Source: Psychroflexus sediminis
Lineage (GTDB): Bacteria; Bacteroidota; Bacteroidia; Flavobacteriales; Flavobacteriaceae
Reading direction: 5' to 3'
Length of the DNA stretch: 64,000 nucleotides
Assembly (NCBI RefSeq): GCF_900099815.1
Contig: NZ_FNCW01000007.1
Location: forward strand, 62,001-126,000
Shown here: positions 37,305 to 44,851 of the stretch, in pieces
Position numbering within the stretch: the first letter of the stretch is position 1
Layout: each line of letters begins with the position of its first letter
The notes under the pieces: generated by a model
What the model was told of the DNA's origin: nothing
The model's input: only the letters and a program-made list of their open reading frames with translations
Database searches by the model: none
Program-made: the position numbers and the translations under genes

Positions 37305-37340
37305 CTAAGATATTTAAATAATAGATAAGTTGTATCTTAG
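37305..37340. promoter_or_regulatory. 8-bp inverted repeat between the divergent receptor and nuclease genes
   Basis: CTAAGATA (37305-37312) and TATCTTAG (37333-37340) are perfect inverted copies 20 bp apart. They sit in the roughly 100-bp region that must hold both divergent promoters. The spacing suits two half-sites or a shared operator for the receptor and the nuclease. No TAnnTTTG box is evident there. Confidence 0.35.
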
Positions 37341-37374
37341 GCATTCAAAAAAAATTCTCACAAACAGGATTGGG

Positions 37375-38478
37375 ATGAGATCAGGTTTAAAGCCACTGGT
37401 ATTTTTGATAAGTTTTCTGCTGGTATTGACGGGTTGTCATTCTGCCCGGAAAACAAGCTCTGCCTCACAGAAAGCCGACGAATTCCTCATCACGACTGTT
37501 GCGTTTTATAATTTAGAAAATCTGTTTGACACCGAAGACGATCCAAATAAATTTGATGAATCCTCACCCATTATGGAGATTTCTGAGGGAGAACGCGAGG
37601 CTATTTATCAAAAGAAAGTTGCCAATATGGCTAAAGTGATTGCCGATATAGGCACTGAGGTTACAGGCATGCCACCGGCGGTAATCGGGGTTTGTGAAAT
37701 TGAAAATTTCAAGGTCTTACAAGACCTGGTAAACGACAAGCATTTATCTGCTTACGATTATGGGATCATTCATTATAACTCACCAGATGCCAGAAGCATA
37801 GACGTAGCTTTACTTTATCAAAAAAACCTCTTTCGCCCTTCCTATTCCAAAGCCCACGAACTCATTTTATTCAGTGAGACCGACAGCGGTAAACGTAAAT
37901 ATACCCGAGATCAGCTTCACGTCAAAGGCAAACTGGACGGCGAAGACATGCATTTTATCGTGAATCACTGGCCATCCAGAAGCGGGGGTGAAAAGAGAAG
38001 CAGGCCTTTTAGAGTAGAAGCAGCCAGACTTACCAAAACCCTAAAAGATTCTATTCAAATACAAAATCCCTATGCTAAACTCATGATCATGGGTGATTTT
38101 AATGACGGGCCTTACAATGAAAGCATAAAAGAAGTGCTGGAAGGTAAAGCGCATGCCGACGATGTCAATCTCACCGACCTTTACAATCCTTTCGAAAAGC
38201 TTTACAAAAAAGGCGTAGGAAGCATTGCCTGGATGGATACCTGGGACCTTTTCGATATGATGCTAGTCACCAAACCTTTAATTAATACTGAAAACTACAG
38301 CACGTACAGGCTTTACCAGGCTCATATTTTCAATCCCTTTTATTTACAAAACCCAAAAGGCCGCTTCAAAGGTTATCCTTACCGGGCCTTTGCCGATGGC
38401 GGATTCACTGGAGGCTATAGCGATCACTTTCCGGTCTATTTGTATCTTATCAAAAAAAAACCGATTCTGGCGAAGTGA
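37375..38478 (+). CDS. Endonuclease/exonuclease/phosphatase family lipoprotein
   Basis: This is a DNase I-like fold enzyme carried on a lipoprotein. I place the start at ATG 37375 (MRSGLKPLVFLISFLLVLTGC), with lipobox LLTGC-type Cys at residue 21; the frame opens with a TTG 45 bp upstream. Catalytic motifs are complete: FYNLENLFDT, VCEIENF, FIVNHWPSRSGGEK, MIMGDFND and the final YSDHFPVYL. The family cuts nucleic acids or phosphodiesters. Together with the divergent receptor and DUF5689 lipoprotein it looks like a surface scavenging set. The preferred substrate cannot be told. Confidence 0.92.
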   Translation: MRSGLKPLVFLISFLLVLTGCHSARKTSSASQKADEFLITTVAFYNLENLFDTEDDPNKFDESSPIMEISEGEREAIYQKKVANMAKVIADIGTEVTGMPPAVIGVCEIENFKVLQDLVNDKHLSAYDYGIIHYNSPDARSIDVALLYQKNLFRPSYSKAHELILFSETDSGKRKYTRDQLHVKGKLDGEDMHFIVNHWPSRSGGEKRSRPFRVEAARLTKTLKDSIQIQNPYAKLMIMGDFNDGPYNESIKEVLEGKAHADDVNLTDLYNPFEKLYKKGVGSIAWMDTWDLFDMMLVTKPLINTENYSTYRLYQAHIFNPFYLQNPKGRFKGYPYRAFADGGFTGGYSDHFPVYLYLIKKKPILAK

Positions 38479-38558
38479 CTCTTACTGAATAAATAAGATT
38501 ATTTTAATACCTCTTTATCAGGAGCATAGGTGTATTTTATTTAAGTTTAAAATAAAAA

Positions 38559-38783
38559 ATGAAAAATCCCGGCATACCTTTATTGATTCTCACCACCTTA
38601 ATTCTGATTCTTGTCACTATCTTTGCAGCACTTGACATGGCATTTTCCTGGGTGTTTTACCTTACTGTTTTAGGACAGGCTACGCTTGTGTTTGCCGTGT
38701 ATAAGGTGCTCACCGACGATTACCAGACCGATAAGACCTTTAGGGACTGGTATGAAGATCGTCCTAAGGACAAGGATGAATAA
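38559..38783 (+). CDS. Small two-helix membrane protein, 74 aa
   Basis: This small protein has two hydrophobic segments (residues 6-27, IPLLILTTLILILVTIFAAL, and 31-52, WVFYLTVLGQATLVFAVYKVL). The polar, acidic C-terminal tail ends DWYEDRPKDKDE. No family is recognised. It is alone between the nuclease and the tRNA gene and on the same strand as both. Homologues in Flavobacteria, as far as I know, are uncharacterised. Confidence 0.75.
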   Translation: MKNPGIPLLILTTLILILVTIFAALDMAFSWVFYLTVLGQATLVFAVYKVLTDDYQTDKTFRDWYEDRPKDKDE

Positions 38784-38793
38784 TATGATAATA

Positions 38794-38865
38794 GGCTCCG
38801 TAGTTCAATGGATAGAACAAAAGTTTCCTAAACTTTAGATCTAAGTTCGATTCTTAGCGGAGCTA
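38794..38865 (+). tRNA. tRNA-Arg (anticodon CCT)
   Basis: All arms can be folded by eye. The acceptor stem is GGCTCCG with CGGAGCT (one G-T pair), the anticodon stem is AAAGT/ACTTT around loop TTCCTAA with anticodon CCT at 38827-38829, and the T arm is CTAAG-TTCGATT-CTTAG. The CCA end is not encoded (A, then CTA). It reads AGG arginine codons. It stands at the left edge of a more A+T-rich accessory stretch. Confidence 0.94.
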
Positions 38866-38886
38866 CTATTGATTTAGGTGCTGAAC

Positions 38887-41520
38887 TTAAAACCTAAACT
38901 TCACATACCCTACAAAAAAACGGGGGACAGCTCTATACACCAAATCTCCTCTTTGAAAGTTCGTGATGGAACTAAAGGTATAATTCTTTGTATTGAATAT
39001 ATTCTGAGCATCGATTCCAAATACATAAGATTTTTGCTTCGGTCGATATTCTAAATTAAAGCTACTGGTTTGATAAACTTCAGAATTCACATCATAAATT
39101 TCATTCTTGAAATTCCCGAAAAGCCTATCGTAGAGTTTCAGGACAGTCTCTAGTTTAGCATTATAAATGTCATTAGCATTTGAAGAGTTTCCAATACCTC
39201 CAGAATTAGAATTTAAACTTCCAGAAAACTTAAAATTTAAGATTCCATCCCAATACGTTGTCCCTCGGAAATAGTAATTATCACTCTCATTGGTCACTTT
39301 AAATAATTCATCATTCAAAACAAACGGATTTTCAAATCTGGTTTTGGTATACCCCAGCTTCAATGTGGCATCTATAAACTTTAAAAACGTGGTAAAACCA
39401 AGTCTTCCAGTCAATAAACTTCCTCCAGGTATAAATTGGCGTTGTGATAAACTGAGTCTTTCACTTAGCAGTTTATCGGCAGATAACTGTTGTTCATAAT
39501 CTGAATAAGATATACCAGCCTCAATAAGAATTCGTTTTTTAGGTTTTGAAAAGATATAATTGAATGAATATTGGTTTCTAGTCAATTGCTCAAGCCTATT
39601 GACACCCAGAACTAAGCTTCTATAATCTTGCACAATAAAATTCTGGTTAAGGTCGGTTAAACTTGGAAGCTCATTAATTCGTTTGTAACGCAAAGAAAAA
39701 CTGCCAACTTTTGTTTTTCTAAGACGAAGAGTAACATTAGGATTAAGAAAAAGAAAACTTCTGGAATCCACATTTGTTCGCATGTTCAAGTTAGACAATT
39801 CTACATCCGCTTCAGCAATCAATCGATCGGGAATAAAATGGTATTGTGTTTTAAAATTTACAAAAGATTTGAATCTTGCTTCTGAATTTGATCCTGCTAG
39901 ACTATCGATTTCAGAAGAACCTAAGCCATTTTCTAGGTCTAAAGCGCTGTAATTAAACTCTCGTTCTTGATTTAAAACCCCTAGCTTTACAGCAAAACTG
40001 AGTTCGTTAAACTGAAAAATGGAACTGCCTTCCAAACCTTGATAAACCCTATTGTCTTTTATTTTGGTTTGAAGTTGGTTGGAATTCTCTTCTTCAGCAA
40101 TGGTGTTTGGTGAGATATTGAATTTTTGCCGATCTTGATTAAAACCCATAAACCCGTAAAAGCTTAGCGCTCCGTTCTTGATTTTCTTGGTGAGATGAAT
40201 ATTGGTTGATAAACTTAAGTTGCGCTCATCCAAAACCTGAGCAATGCTTTCATTAGAATTAAAAAGCAACTCATGACTCACATCAGAATTGGTCGCTGAC
40301 ACATCGGTTTGAAACGTGATGAAATGGTCTTCATCTATAGAATGTTTAATTTCAAAATCATTCTTTAGATTTAAGTTTTGGGTGTCAAAGGCATTATCTT
40401 CCTGAAAATCAATATCACCATCTGGCAGAAAATAAGAAACCCTATTCCTATAATCACTGTTCAGCTGATCTGTGGTGACAAACAAAGAATTCCTTAGCTT
40501 GCTCTCGCCCCAAATGGTTTTATTAGCTAATAAATTGTTGGATAGACTTTGGTTCTCGACATAAAACTTATCGTCGATTAATATAGAGCTTGTCCTCAAG
40601 TTCAGATATGAGTTTTGATCCAGGCTGAAGTTTTCATCAAAATCATTGAACCCCATTTGCTGATATACATAATTATCTAACTGTTCTCCAGCAGGCTTAC
40701 CTATGGAGTTGAGGTTTCCTAAATCCAGAAACTTGATTTCTGGCCTAATTAATCCAAGGTTAAGATCCGCTTCATAGCGGCTTTCATTTCCTAATCCAGC
40801 TTTAGCAGCTCCAAACCAAATAGATTTGGCTTTGTCTTTTAGCTTTAAGTTGAGCACCACGGTTTCGCTATCCAGAAATTGTTTCAAGACTGGATTTTCA
40901 CTATAGTTGTTGATGACTTCCACTTTGCTTAGCACGTCGGCATCCAGATTTTTGGAAATCACTTTGTAATTTCTATCGGCAAGATCATCTCCCTCTATCA
41001 GTATTTTTTGAATATTCTTGCCTTGGGCTTTGATGTTCCCATCCTCATCAATTTCAATACCCGGCAAATTTTGTAAAACATCTTCCACGGTTTGCTCCGT
41101 CTGATCTGTGAAAGCAGATACCCGATACGCTACAGTATCTCTATTGACTTTTATTTTTTCTTCAGTTTCCAGAACGACTGTATTGAGTTGCTCTACTTTA
41201 GGTATGAGTTCAAAATCTTGATTGATAGTAGACTTAGTATTAGGAATAATGATTTCCTGCGACTCATAACCAAAACTACTCACTTTGACGTAAAGTGAAT
41301 CAGCCTTTGAGTCTACTGCTAATTCATACAGTCCTTCTTCTTTAGAATAAGTGTAATCTAAAATAGTTTTGGTGGGTGAACTTATAACGATACTAGATCC
41401 TTCTAGCGGTATCTTAGTTTCCTTTTCTAGGATTTGACCTTTTATTTTAAACTCTTGGGCATAACTTATAGCAGATACAATAAAGCAAACAAGAAGAAGG
41501 ACAAAACGAAAGATTTTCAA
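38887..41520 (-). CDS. TonB-dependent receptor-like beta-barrel protein of the GLPGLI locus
   Basis: This 877-residue outer-membrane protein has a signal peptide (to ISYAQ, residue 22) and a carboxypeptidase regulatory-like domain (24-110; KIKGQILEKETKIPLEGSSIVI). A plug-like domain follows (about 125-225; TVEDVLQNLPGIEIDEDGNIKAQGKNIQKILIEGDD), then a large beta-barrel ending in aromatic FRF. The start codon is TTG at 41520, because no ATG would keep the signal peptide. It is the last gene of a four-gene co-directional set (peptide, two GLPGLI proteins, receptor), with 37 bp to the preceding gene. It may export or import a product made with those proteins. Confidence 0.9.
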   Translation of the reverse strand: MKIFRFVLLLVCFIVSAISYAQEFKIKGQILEKETKIPLEGSSIVISSPTKTILDYTYSKEEGLYELAVDSKADSLYVKVSSFGYESQEIIIPNTKSTINQDFELIPKVEQLNTVVLETEEKIKVNRDTVAYRVSAFTDQTEQTVEDVLQNLPGIEIDEDGNIKAQGKNIQKILIEGDDLADRNYKVISKNLDADVLSKVEVINNYSENPVLKQFLDSETVVLNLKLKDKAKSIWFGAAKAGLGNESRYEADLNLGLIRPEIKFLDLGNLNSIGKPAGEQLDNYVYQQMGFNDFDENFSLDQNSYLNLRTSSILIDDKFYVENQSLSNNLLANKTIWGESKLRNSLFVTTDQLNSDYRNRVSYFLPDGDIDFQEDNAFDTQNLNLKNDFEIKHSIDEDHFITFQTDVSATNSDVSHELLFNSNESIAQVLDERNLSLSTNIHLTKKIKNGALSFYGFMGFNQDRQKFNISPNTIAEEENSNQLQTKIKDNRVYQGLEGSSIFQFNELSFAVKLGVLNQEREFNYSALDLENGLGSSEIDSLAGSNSEARFKSFVNFKTQYHFIPDRLIAEADVELSNLNMRTNVDSRSFLFLNPNVTLRLRKTKVGSFSLRYKRINELPSLTDLNQNFIVQDYRSLVLGVNRLEQLTRNQYSFNYIFSKPKKRILIEAGISYSDYEQQLSADKLLSERLSLSQRQFIPGGSLLTGRLGFTTFLKFIDATLKLGYTKTRFENPFVLNDELFKVTNESDNYYFRGTTYWDGILNFKFSGSLNSNSGGIGNSSNANDIYNAKLETVLKLYDRLFGNFKNEIYDVNSEVYQTSSFNLEYRPKQKSYVFGIDAQNIFNTKNYTFSSITNFQRGDLVYRAVPRFFVGYVKFRF

Positions 41521-41557
41521 GTAATTGGATTTTGATTATTAAGTTAGTTAGCTAATA

Positions 41558-42346
41558 TTATTCCTTAATTTCATAGACTTCTATATAACTATCTGTTTTC
41601 AAAACCTTTGATTCTGAACCAGATACTCCCATATTTTCTGCAATCACCCTACCACCATATCTTGCATCAATAAAAGATTTGATTTGCCTTTCTTTAAGTT
41701 CTTCAAATGAAATCCAGGAAGAGTTCGGATTGTCTATAGGTTTCAGGAGGTAAGAATTCTCAGTTGGGTACTCTATGTTTTTAAAATACCAGTAGATTTC
41801 TTTATCAGTATCATAAGCTTCCAAGATTAAACCTGGTAAGCCTACTAACTTCCATGGGCCGTAGGGCAGAGGAATTTCTGATGTAAACCAAGCGGTATAA
41901 TCTCGCCCTCTAAAATGAGCCGTTGCTTTTTGGACTTCATAGGTTCCAATTTTTTTTGTTTCATCTGTGATGTCCCATGATATATCTATGGTCTTATCCT
42001 TGACATATCGAAATCCTAAGTCTCGAGAATATAAAACCTTTTCTTTAAGATTGTAATAGTATTGAAAGCCTTCAGGATTAGTCACAACAGTAATAGAAAA
42101 GCCTTGTTCAGGAGAAGCTTGATATGATTTTTGCTCGCGGATATGCCCTCCCTCTAAGGAATCTTTTCTTGTCACATAAAGAGAATTAATTTTATCAAAC
42201 ACTAGCATGGCCTTATAATCTGGTCCAATAGGAGCTCCCATTTCCATACTTTGAACTTCACCGTAGTTTACGATGCCTGTTTGGGCGTTAATGTTATGAC
42301 AGAACAACACTGCACTTGAAACTATAAGTAGAATTAAAGCTTTCAT
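41558..42346 (-). CDS. GLPGLI family secreted protein (copy 2)
   Basis: This 262-residue secreted protein has a signal peptide ending at NINAQ (residue 22) and the family motif GLPGLI in YGPWKLVGLPGLILEAYDT at about residues 160-178. It is a close tandem paralogue of the next gene upstream; long stretches are identical (for example SLYVTRKDSLEGGHIREQKSY). GLPGLI proteins have no established function to my knowledge, and they commonly sit beside TonB-type receptors in Bacteroidota. The divergence is highest near residues 95-110 and at the C-terminus. Confidence 0.92.
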   Translation of the reverse strand: MKALILLIVSSAVLFCHNINAQTGIVNYGEVQSMEMGAPIGPDYKAMLVFDKINSLYVTRKDSLEGGHIREQKSYQASPEQGFSITVVTNPEGFQYYYNLKEKVLYSRDLGFRYVKDKTIDISWDITDETKKIGTYEVQKATAHFRGRDYTAWFTSEIPLPYGPWKLVGLPGLILEAYDTDKEIYWYFKNIEYPTENSYLLKPIDNPNSSWISFEELKERQIKSFIDARYGGRVIAENMGVSGSESKVLKTDSYIEVYEIKE

Positions 42347-42428
42347 AAAATAGATTTTACATAAAGCTAATAATAAACTAAATACATAGTTTAATTGTTT
42401 TAGGCTTTAACATATTAAACTTTATTGA

Positions 42429-43208
42429 CTACTTTTTTTTGATTTCAAAAACTTCTATAAAATAATTTGTTTTTAAAATTTTCGATTCTCCGCTCGATAT
42501 ACCTATATTTTCTGCAACCATTCTTCCTCCCATTCTAGCATCAAGAAAGGATTTAATTTGGTTTTCTTTAAAGCTTTCAAATGATATCCAAGATGAATTT
42601 GGGTTGTCTATTGGTTGAAGCAAATGAGAGTGTTTAGTAGGATATTCTATATTTTTGAAATACCAGTAGATTTCTTTATTGGTATCATAAGCTTCCAAAA
42701 TTAAACCTGGTAAACCTACTAATTTCCAAGGACCATAAGGTAAGGGAATTTGTGATGTAAACCAAGCTGTGTAATCTCGCCCTCTAAAGTGAGCGGTTGC
42801 TTTTTGAACTTTATAAATCCCTATCATTTTGGTTTCTTTTTGTATATCCCAAGGAATATTTATTGTCGTATCCTTAACGTATTGAAACCCTAAATCTCGA
42901 GAATATAAAATCTTCTTTTTTGGCTTATAATAATATTGAAAGCCATCAGGATTGGTAACAACTGTCATATAATGACCATTACCAGAACTATTAAAATATG
43001 ATTTTTGTTCACGAATATGTCCTCCTTCTAAAGAGTCTTTTCTTGTCACATATAGAGAGTTATCTTTATTAAACACCAACATGGCTTTATAATCTGGTCC
43101 AATAGATTCTCCCATTCTCATACTTTGGATTTCGCCATAATTGACTATACCAGTTTGGGATAAAACATTTAGACTAGTTAAACAGATAAAAATTAAAAAA
43201 TATTTCAT
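42429..43208 (-). CDS. GLPGLI family secreted protein (copy 1)
   Basis: This is the first of two tandem GLPGLI proteins, 259 residues, with a signal peptide (to NVLSQ, residue 18) and the motif YGPWKLVGLPGLILEAYDT. It starts 50 bp after the small cysteine-rich peptide gene, and the gap contains a perfect 9-bp hairpin. It is separated by 82 bp from copy 2. The base composition of this pair is visibly more A+T-rich than dxs or the ATP synthase genes. Duplication within the locus could serve two related substrates. Confidence 0.92.
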   Translation of the reverse strand: MKYFLIFICLTSLNVLSQTGIVNYGEIQSMRMGESIGPDYKAMLVFNKDNSLYVTRKDSLEGGHIREQKSYFNSSGNGHYMTVVTNPDGFQYYYKPKKKILYSRDLGFQYVKDTTINIPWDIQKETKMIGIYKVQKATAHFRGRDYTAWFTSQIPLPYGPWKLVGLPGLILEAYDTNKEIYWYFKNIEYPTKHSHLLQPIDNPNSSWISFESFKENQIKSFLDARMGGRMVAENIGISSGESKILKTNYFIEVFEIKKK

Positions 43209-43222
43209 ATTACTAAGATTAA

Positions 43223-43245
43223 GGCTGGAGTCTCAAACTCCAGCC
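43223..43245 (-). promoter_or_regulatory. Intercistronic hairpin between the peptide gene and GLPGLI copy 1
   Basis: A perfect 9-bp stem (GGCTGGAGT / ACTCCAGCC) with a five-base loop lies 14 bp after the peptide gene stop and 15 bp before the GLPGLI start codon. On the minus strand it is followed by TTAATCTTAG, not a full T run. It could be a weak terminator or a 3' stabiliser giving more peptide message than message for the larger genes, a layout common behind peptide precursor genes. Confidence 0.55.
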
Positions 43246-43258
43246 ATAGTACTAAAAT

Positions 43259-43468
43259 TTACTGACATGAATCTTCAAATTGATCTCGAAGCTCAGCTGC
43301 AAACTCACAGTCTACAGGCATATCATATTCAGGATTACCATCTCCGTCACAATCTACATAAGCCGAGCATTGGTTACCACCTAAAGCTTCAATAGAAGTT
43401 TCTTCAGATGAAATAGAGTTCAGAGTCAATAAGGGTAACATCAAAAATGAAATTAATAAAGTTTTCAT
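43259..43468 (-). CDS. Small secreted cysteine-rich acidic peptide, NVEALA-like
   Basis: This 69-residue peptide has a signal peptide or leader (residues 1-20, MKTLLISFLMLPLLTLNSIS). A short motif SIEALGG (25-31) resembles the NVEALA motif of small Bacteroidota peptides and has a double Gly at its end. The acidic C-terminal part has four cysteines (34, 40, 54, 68). Residues 39-44 (DCDGDG) have the DxDxDG spacing of calcium-binding loops. It is the first gene of the set with two GLPGLI proteins and a TonB-type receptor. I infer a secreted structural or signalling peptide, or a precursor; the family assignment rests on the motif alone. Confidence 0.68.
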   Translation of the reverse strand: MKTLLISFLMLPLLTLNSISSEETSIEALGGNQCSAYVDCDGDGNPEYDMPVDCEFAAELRDQFEDSCQ

Positions 43469-43526
43469 GATATTTAAATTTAAGAATTATATGTTGCAAG
43501 TTTAAATCTTGCCAGATTATTGAACA

Positions 43527-43646
43527 TAGGTCAAAACCTAAGTAAAGATCTCATGAAAAATGAATATACTTGTAGCGTGAGCGAGTATGGATCTTTTCAT
43601 GCTTGGTTTGTGAAATGCTTTTCTTCGGAGAAGCATTTCCTTTTTT
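43527..43646 (+). ncRNA. Candidate structured RNA with UUCG-loop terminator
   Basis: In the 380-bp gap before tadA the plus strand can fold into three parts. First is a small hairpin (TAGGT-CAAA-ACCTA, 43527-43540). Second is a long helix (CATGAAAA 43552-43559 with TTTTCATG 43594-43601) enclosing ATACTTG/CGAGTAT (43566-43572, 43582-43588). Third is a terminator. AAAGATC (43544-43550) can pair instead with GATCTTT (43590-43596), which excludes the long helix. No gene on the plus strand leads into this terminator, which suggests an independent small RNA. The start and promoter are not identified. Confidence 0.4.
43612..43646 (+). terminator. Strong terminator with C(UUCG)G tetraloop, orphan
   Basis: A 12-bp stem (GAAATGCTTTTC / GAGAAGCATTTC, one G-T pair) is closed by the very stable C-TTCG-G loop and followed by C and six T. 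It is clearly directed to the plus strand; the minus strand has no T run. There is no plus-strand gene upstream within several kilobases. Confidence 0.85.
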
Positions 43647-43709
43647 AAAAATTAGAAGAACATTGACATGATTTTTATATTGTTACTCTAAACTAGAAAA
43701 AAAAATTAA

Positions 43710-43792
43710 CTATCATATCTTAAACTGTTATATTTTTAATGATAGGGTAAAATGTACGGTTAAACCGTAATTCAATTACGGATGAACCGTAA
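43710..43792. promoter_or_regulatory. Cluster of palindromes (CTATCAT/ATGATAG and ACGGTT/AACCGT units)
   Basis: Three inverted repeats lie together: CTATCAT (43710-43716) with ATGATAG (43739-43745); TACGGTT-A-AACCGTA (43755-43769, perfect); and TTACGG-N5-CCGTAA (43776-43792). AACCGTAA recurs with a 22-base period, about two helical turns. This looks like a set of regulator sites. The nearest promoters are those of the peptide operon (about 250 bp away) and of the candidate RNA. Confidence 0.4.
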
Positions 43793-43848
43793 CGATTCGC
43801 AACAATAATGAAGTATTTTTTGATAATTTTAAATTTAAAAATGGGGTT

Positions 43849-44298
43849 TCAATTCAAATTCCGCTTCTGTATAAAAAAGGCCTTGAGCAGTTTGGAGGCT
43901 TCTTCTTTAAGCGTCCCAAAATCTACTTTGGTTTTGGGATGAAGCTTTGTCTGCATGGCTCTATAGCCACGGACTTCATCTTCGGCAGCAAAGACCAGTC
44001 GAGACAACTGACTCCAGTACAAAGCCCCGGCACACATCTGGCAGGGCTCCAAAGTGACGTACATGGTGCAATCTCTGAGGTATTTACCACCTATAAAATT
44101 AGCTGCCGAAGTGATCGCCTGCATTTCGGCATGAGCAGTGACGTCCACTAAAAGCTCGGTAAGGTTATGGCTTCTGGCGATGATTTGGTTCTTATGCGTA
44201 ATGACAGCCCCCACAGGAACTTCGCCTTTTTCCAAAGCCAAATGGGCTTCTTCCAGGGCTTTTTTCATAAAATAGGTATCGTCAAAAGGGTTTAGCAT
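43849..44298 (-). CDS. Nucleoside deaminase, TadA-like
   Basis: This cytidine/deoxycytidylate-type deaminase has the zinc site HAEMQ at about residues 55-59 and PCQMCAGAL at about 85-93. The wider pattern (KKALEEAHLALEKGEVPVGAVI) fits the tRNA adenosine-34 deaminase or guanine deaminase group; TadA is the most likely. The start is ATG 44298. The frame extends two codons to a TTG, but that TTG is the end of a TATTTTTG promoter-like box. The gene is free-standing on the minus strand. Confidence 0.9.
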   Translation of the reverse strand: MLNPFDDTYFMKKALEEAHLALEKGEVPVGAVITHKNQIIARSHNLTELLVDVTAHAEMQAITSAANFIGGKYLRDCTMYVTLEPCQMCAGALYWSQLSRLVFAAEDEVRGYRAMQTKLHPKTKVDFGTLKEEASKLLKAFFIQKRNLN

Positions 44299-44301
44299 AG
44301 T

Positions 44302-44309
44302 CAAAAATA
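44302..44309 (-). promoter_or_regulatory. Candidate -7 box (TATTTTTG), 3 bases before tadA
   Basis: The minus-strand TATTTTTG matches TAnnTTTG and is separated from the tadA ATG by ACT only. A TTG lies 14 bases further upstream, slightly closer than usual. If used, the message would be leaderless. Confidence 0.42.
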
Positions 44310-44361
44310 GTATTTCTTAGTCACAACCTTTCTGTTCTTCACCTCTTAGTTACTAAAATTA

Positions 44362-44431
44362 ACCGCAAAGGCGCTGAGAACGCAAAGAAGTCTCGCATTA
44401 AAAAACACTGCGAACTCTGCGACTTTGTGGT
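44362..44431. repeat. Palindromic repeat element 0 (short copy)
   Basis: Two imperfect inverted 26-bp arms (44362-44387 and 44406-44431) enclose 18 bases. The right arm ends ACTTTGTGGT, as in the three larger elements to the right; the left arm begins ACCGCAAAGGCGCTGAGAAC. It borders the GxxExxY gene on its 3' side. Confidence 0.75.
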
Positions 44432-44454
44432 GAAAAAACCAAATAAGCTAAAAA

Positions 44455-44835
44455 CTACAAATATCCATTCAACACTCTTTTTAATCCATTTTTTAATAAC
44501 ACTTCATTAAAATTGATCAATAAGCCTAATTTTAAATCTTTCAATTTTAAATAAGTCAAAAGTTGAGCAGTATGGATATCTGCCAAAGCTTCAACACTTT
44601 TTATTTCTATAATCACCTTATTTTCGACCAATAAATCTATTCTATAACCTGCATTAAGCTTTACATCCTTATAAATCACAGGTAGTGCAATTTGTTGATT
44701 CACATCCAGTCCTATCTGTCTAAGCTCAAATGCTAGACAGGTTTCGTAAGTGCTTTCTAAAAGACCTGGACCAAGTTGCTTATGAACCTCTATGGCAGCT
44801 CCAATTATTTTGGTAGCAAGTTCGTTCTCTTTCAT
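44455..44835 (-). CDS. GxxExxY protein (PD-(D/E)xK nuclease-like)
   Basis: This 126-residue protein carries the name-giving motif G-LL-E-ST-Y at residues 24-30. A core fits the PD-(D/E)xK fold: Asp67 in YRIDLLV, then Glu77 and Lys79 in VIIEIKS. The whole family (PDDEXK_3 in Pfam) is of unknown role. Here the gene stands between a short palindromic element (44362-44431) and a long one (44897-45129), as if gene and repeats belong together. No transposase, integrase or methylase is near. Nuclease activity is an inference from the fold. Confidence 0.9.
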   Translation of the reverse strand: MKENELATKIIGAAIEVHKQLGPGLLESTYETCLAFELRQIGLDVNQQIALPVIYKDVKLNAGYRIDLLVENKVIIEIKSVEALADIHTAQLLTYLKLKDLKLGLLINFNEVLLKNGLKRVLNGYL

Positions 44836-44851
44836 AATTTAAACTATAATT

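Noticed and set aside
38866-43258. Prophage or integrative element attached to tRNA-Arg
   Set aside because: No integrase, phage genes or repeated tRNA 3' end were found; only composition and position hint at an islet.
43469-43526. A promoter for the candidate RNA
   Set aside because: No TAnnTTTG with suitable spacing is seen in this stretch; near matches differ in key bases.
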